5,299 nt of DNA, taken from NCBI GenBank assembly GCA_030613165.1, contig JAUWMN010000146.1, positions 1 to 5,299 on the forward strand, given 5' to 3'. The translations under genes and the position numbers were made by a program. The DNA is from Desulfobacterales bacterium. GTDB taxonomy: Bacteria > Desulfobacterota > Desulfobacteria > Desulfobacterales > C00003106. The notes beneath the pieces are model-generated. The model saw nothing but the letters and a program-made list of their open reading frames with translations, was not told the origin of the DNA and did not search any database. Below are positions 4,422 through 5,299 of the stretch, one piece after another (positions within the stretch are counted from its first letter, which is position 1; each line of letters begins with the position of its first letter).

Positions 4422-5190
4422 AATTTCCTGCTCCTCGGCCAATCAGTTCCCTTGCCAGTGCAAGATAACTTTGTGCGCCTCTTGATCTTATATCATATAA
4501 AATAATAGGCTGCCCGTGACTGGGGGCCTCGCTCAATCGGACATTCCTTGGAATAATAGTCTTGAATACTCTCCCTTTAAAATGTTCTCTAACCTCTTTT
4601 TCCACCTGAAGGGAAAGATTATTCCGTGAATCATACATTGTTAATATTATGCCGGCCAGCTTCAAGGATGGATTAAGGCTCTTTTTAACGGCCCTGATCG
4701 TTTTCAATAATTGACTCAGCCCCTCTAAGGCATAGTATTCGCACTGAAGCGGAACCAAAACCAAGTCTGCCGCAGTCAAGGCATTCAGTGTCAGAAACCC
4801 GAGAGAGGGCGGGCAATCCAGGAAGATATAATCATACCTCTCCTTCAAGGACATGATTTTCTTTCTTAGCCGATACTCCCTCTCGTCGGCAGAGACCATT
4901 TCTACCTCTGCCCCGATCAAATTAGCGGTGGAACCGATCAAATGCAATCCCGACAAACCCGACTCAATGATGACCTCTTTCTCATGCGCTGAACCAAGCA
5001 TAAAGTCATAAAGACCATGTTTTATACTCGATTTCTCTATTCCCAAGCCTGTAGTAGCATTACCCTGTGGGTCGCAGTCTACCAGCAGACAAGATTTCTC
5101 CACTACCGCAAGGGAAGCGGATAGATTTACGGCCGTGGTAGTCTTTCCCACGCCTCCTTTCTGGTTGGCAATAGAGATAATATACCCCAT
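4414..5190 (-). CDS. parA: ParA/Soj, chromosome partition ATPase
   Basis: ParA binds DNA non-specifically as an ATP dimer and is released by ParB, moving origins apart. The 258-residue product has the deviant Walker A motif KGGVGKTT at 11-18 with signature Lys11, a switch I region at 36-44 (LVDCDPQGN) and the Walker B Asp125 (YIFLDCPPSLG). The C-terminal PRNVRLSEAPSHGQPI block is typical of Soj-type chromosomal ParA. There is no N-terminal HTH extension, so this is the chromosomal (or type Ib) kind rather than a plasmid type Ia protein. The ATG at 5190 puts the first strand in the expected place, yet no Shine-Dalgarno sequence stands 4-12 bases upstream. parA is the first gene of the operon in this window. 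Confidence 0.96.
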   Translation of the reverse strand: MGYIISIANQKGGVGKTTTAVNLSASLAVVEKSCLLVDCDPQGNATTGLGIEKSSIKHGLYDFMLGSAHEKEVIIESGLSGLHLIGSTANLIGAEVEMVSADEREYRLRKKIMSLKERYDYIFLDCPPSLGFLTLNALTAADLVLVPLQCEYYALEGLSQLLKTIRAVKKSLNPSLKLAGIILTMYDSRNNLSLQVEKEVREHFKGRVFKTIIPRNVRLSEAPSHGQPIILYDIRSRGAQSYLALARELIGRGAGNYD

Positions 5191-5226
5191 CAGGCAAATT
5201 ATATGTCCCTAAAATTGAAATGAGTT
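5191..5226 (-). promoter_or_regulatory. Possible parA promoter very close to the start codon
   Basis: A perfect TATAAT (5203-5198 on the - strand) lies 7 bases before the parA ATG. The -35 position at 17-base spacing is AACTCA (5226-5221), a weak match. If real, transcription would begin at or next to the ATG, giving a leaderless message, which fits the missing Shine-Dalgarno sequence. An upstream promoter outside the window is the alternative. Confidence 0.35.
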
Positions 5227-5284
5227 AACAGTTGAGTTCTTTTATTTCATCATTAATTGACAATAGACCCGATAACATAGTCCC

Positions 5285-5296
5285 TTTCAATTGAAA
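5285..5296. repeat. Perfect 12-base palindrome TTTCAATTGAAA upstream of parA
   Basis: The palindrome sits about 95 bases before the parA start, at the window edge. It is AT-rich and does not resemble the parS consensus. It may be an operator or the end of a larger element; the sequence beyond the edge is needed. The surrounding 5227-5299 shows no gene. Confidence 0.3.
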
Positions 5297-5299
5297 AGG

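Noticed and set aside
3555..5299. The 12-base string CAATTGAAAAGG occurs both upstream of DUF3842 (3555-3566) and upstream of parA (5288-5299).
   Set aside because: A shared 12-mer is expected about once or twice by chance in a window of this size, and the flanking bases do not match.
3576..5299. Possible parS site near parAB.
   Set aside because: I looked for the palindrome around CACGTG with flanking TTT/AAA and did not find it; the TTTCAATTGAAA palindrome has the wrong core.

Overview
The window looks like a piece of an anaerobic bacterial chromosome, most likely from Desulfobacterota (the former Deltaproteobacteria) or a close relative. This is inferred from the combination of a chromosomal-type ParA/ParB pair, a DUF3842 protein, a CooT-type nickel-binding protein, a REP-associated transposase remnant and a heptamer tandem repeat. 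No ribosomal RNA or other decisive marker is present.

Layout. Positions 1-1243 (+ strand) are a decayed accessory zone. It holds the C-terminal part of a receiver domain cut by the window edge, an internally deleted REP-associated tyrosine transposase, an unrecognised C-terminal fragment, and eleven copies of a 7-base tandem repeat. The repeat runs to within one base of a 21-codon response-regulator fragment. After that comes a small hypothetical gene whose 3' end is replaced by an insertion sequence.

Positions 1244-2826 are an insertion sequence whose DDE (rve-type) transposase is read on the - strand. Its two reading frames join at a run of eight A residues. The first catalytic Asp lies upstream of any start codon of the second frame, so active enzyme needs a frame change there. 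The ends carry an 18-20 base repeat: two copies on the left, three on the right. The transposase ribosome binding site lies in a hairpin arm, and the other arm overlaps a possible -10 box. A structured non-coding stretch lies between the transposase stop codon and the left end.

Positions 2936-5190 (- strand) are a tight, intact operon read right to left: parA, parB, a DUF3842 Rossmann-like protein and a small CooT-like protein. Two of its three junctions overlap by 8 bases and the third gap is 42 bases. ParA and ParB would segregate the chromosome origin. The roles of the last two genes are not established here, but their position suggests co-expression with partitioning. parA has no evident Shine-Dalgarno sequence, and a TATAAT box sits so close to its ATG that the transcript could be leaderless.

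I see no defence system, CRISPR array, tRNA or rRNA. The most interesting items are the partition/nickel-protein operon, the regulatory architecture of the insertion sequence and the in-frame miniaturised transposase remnant.
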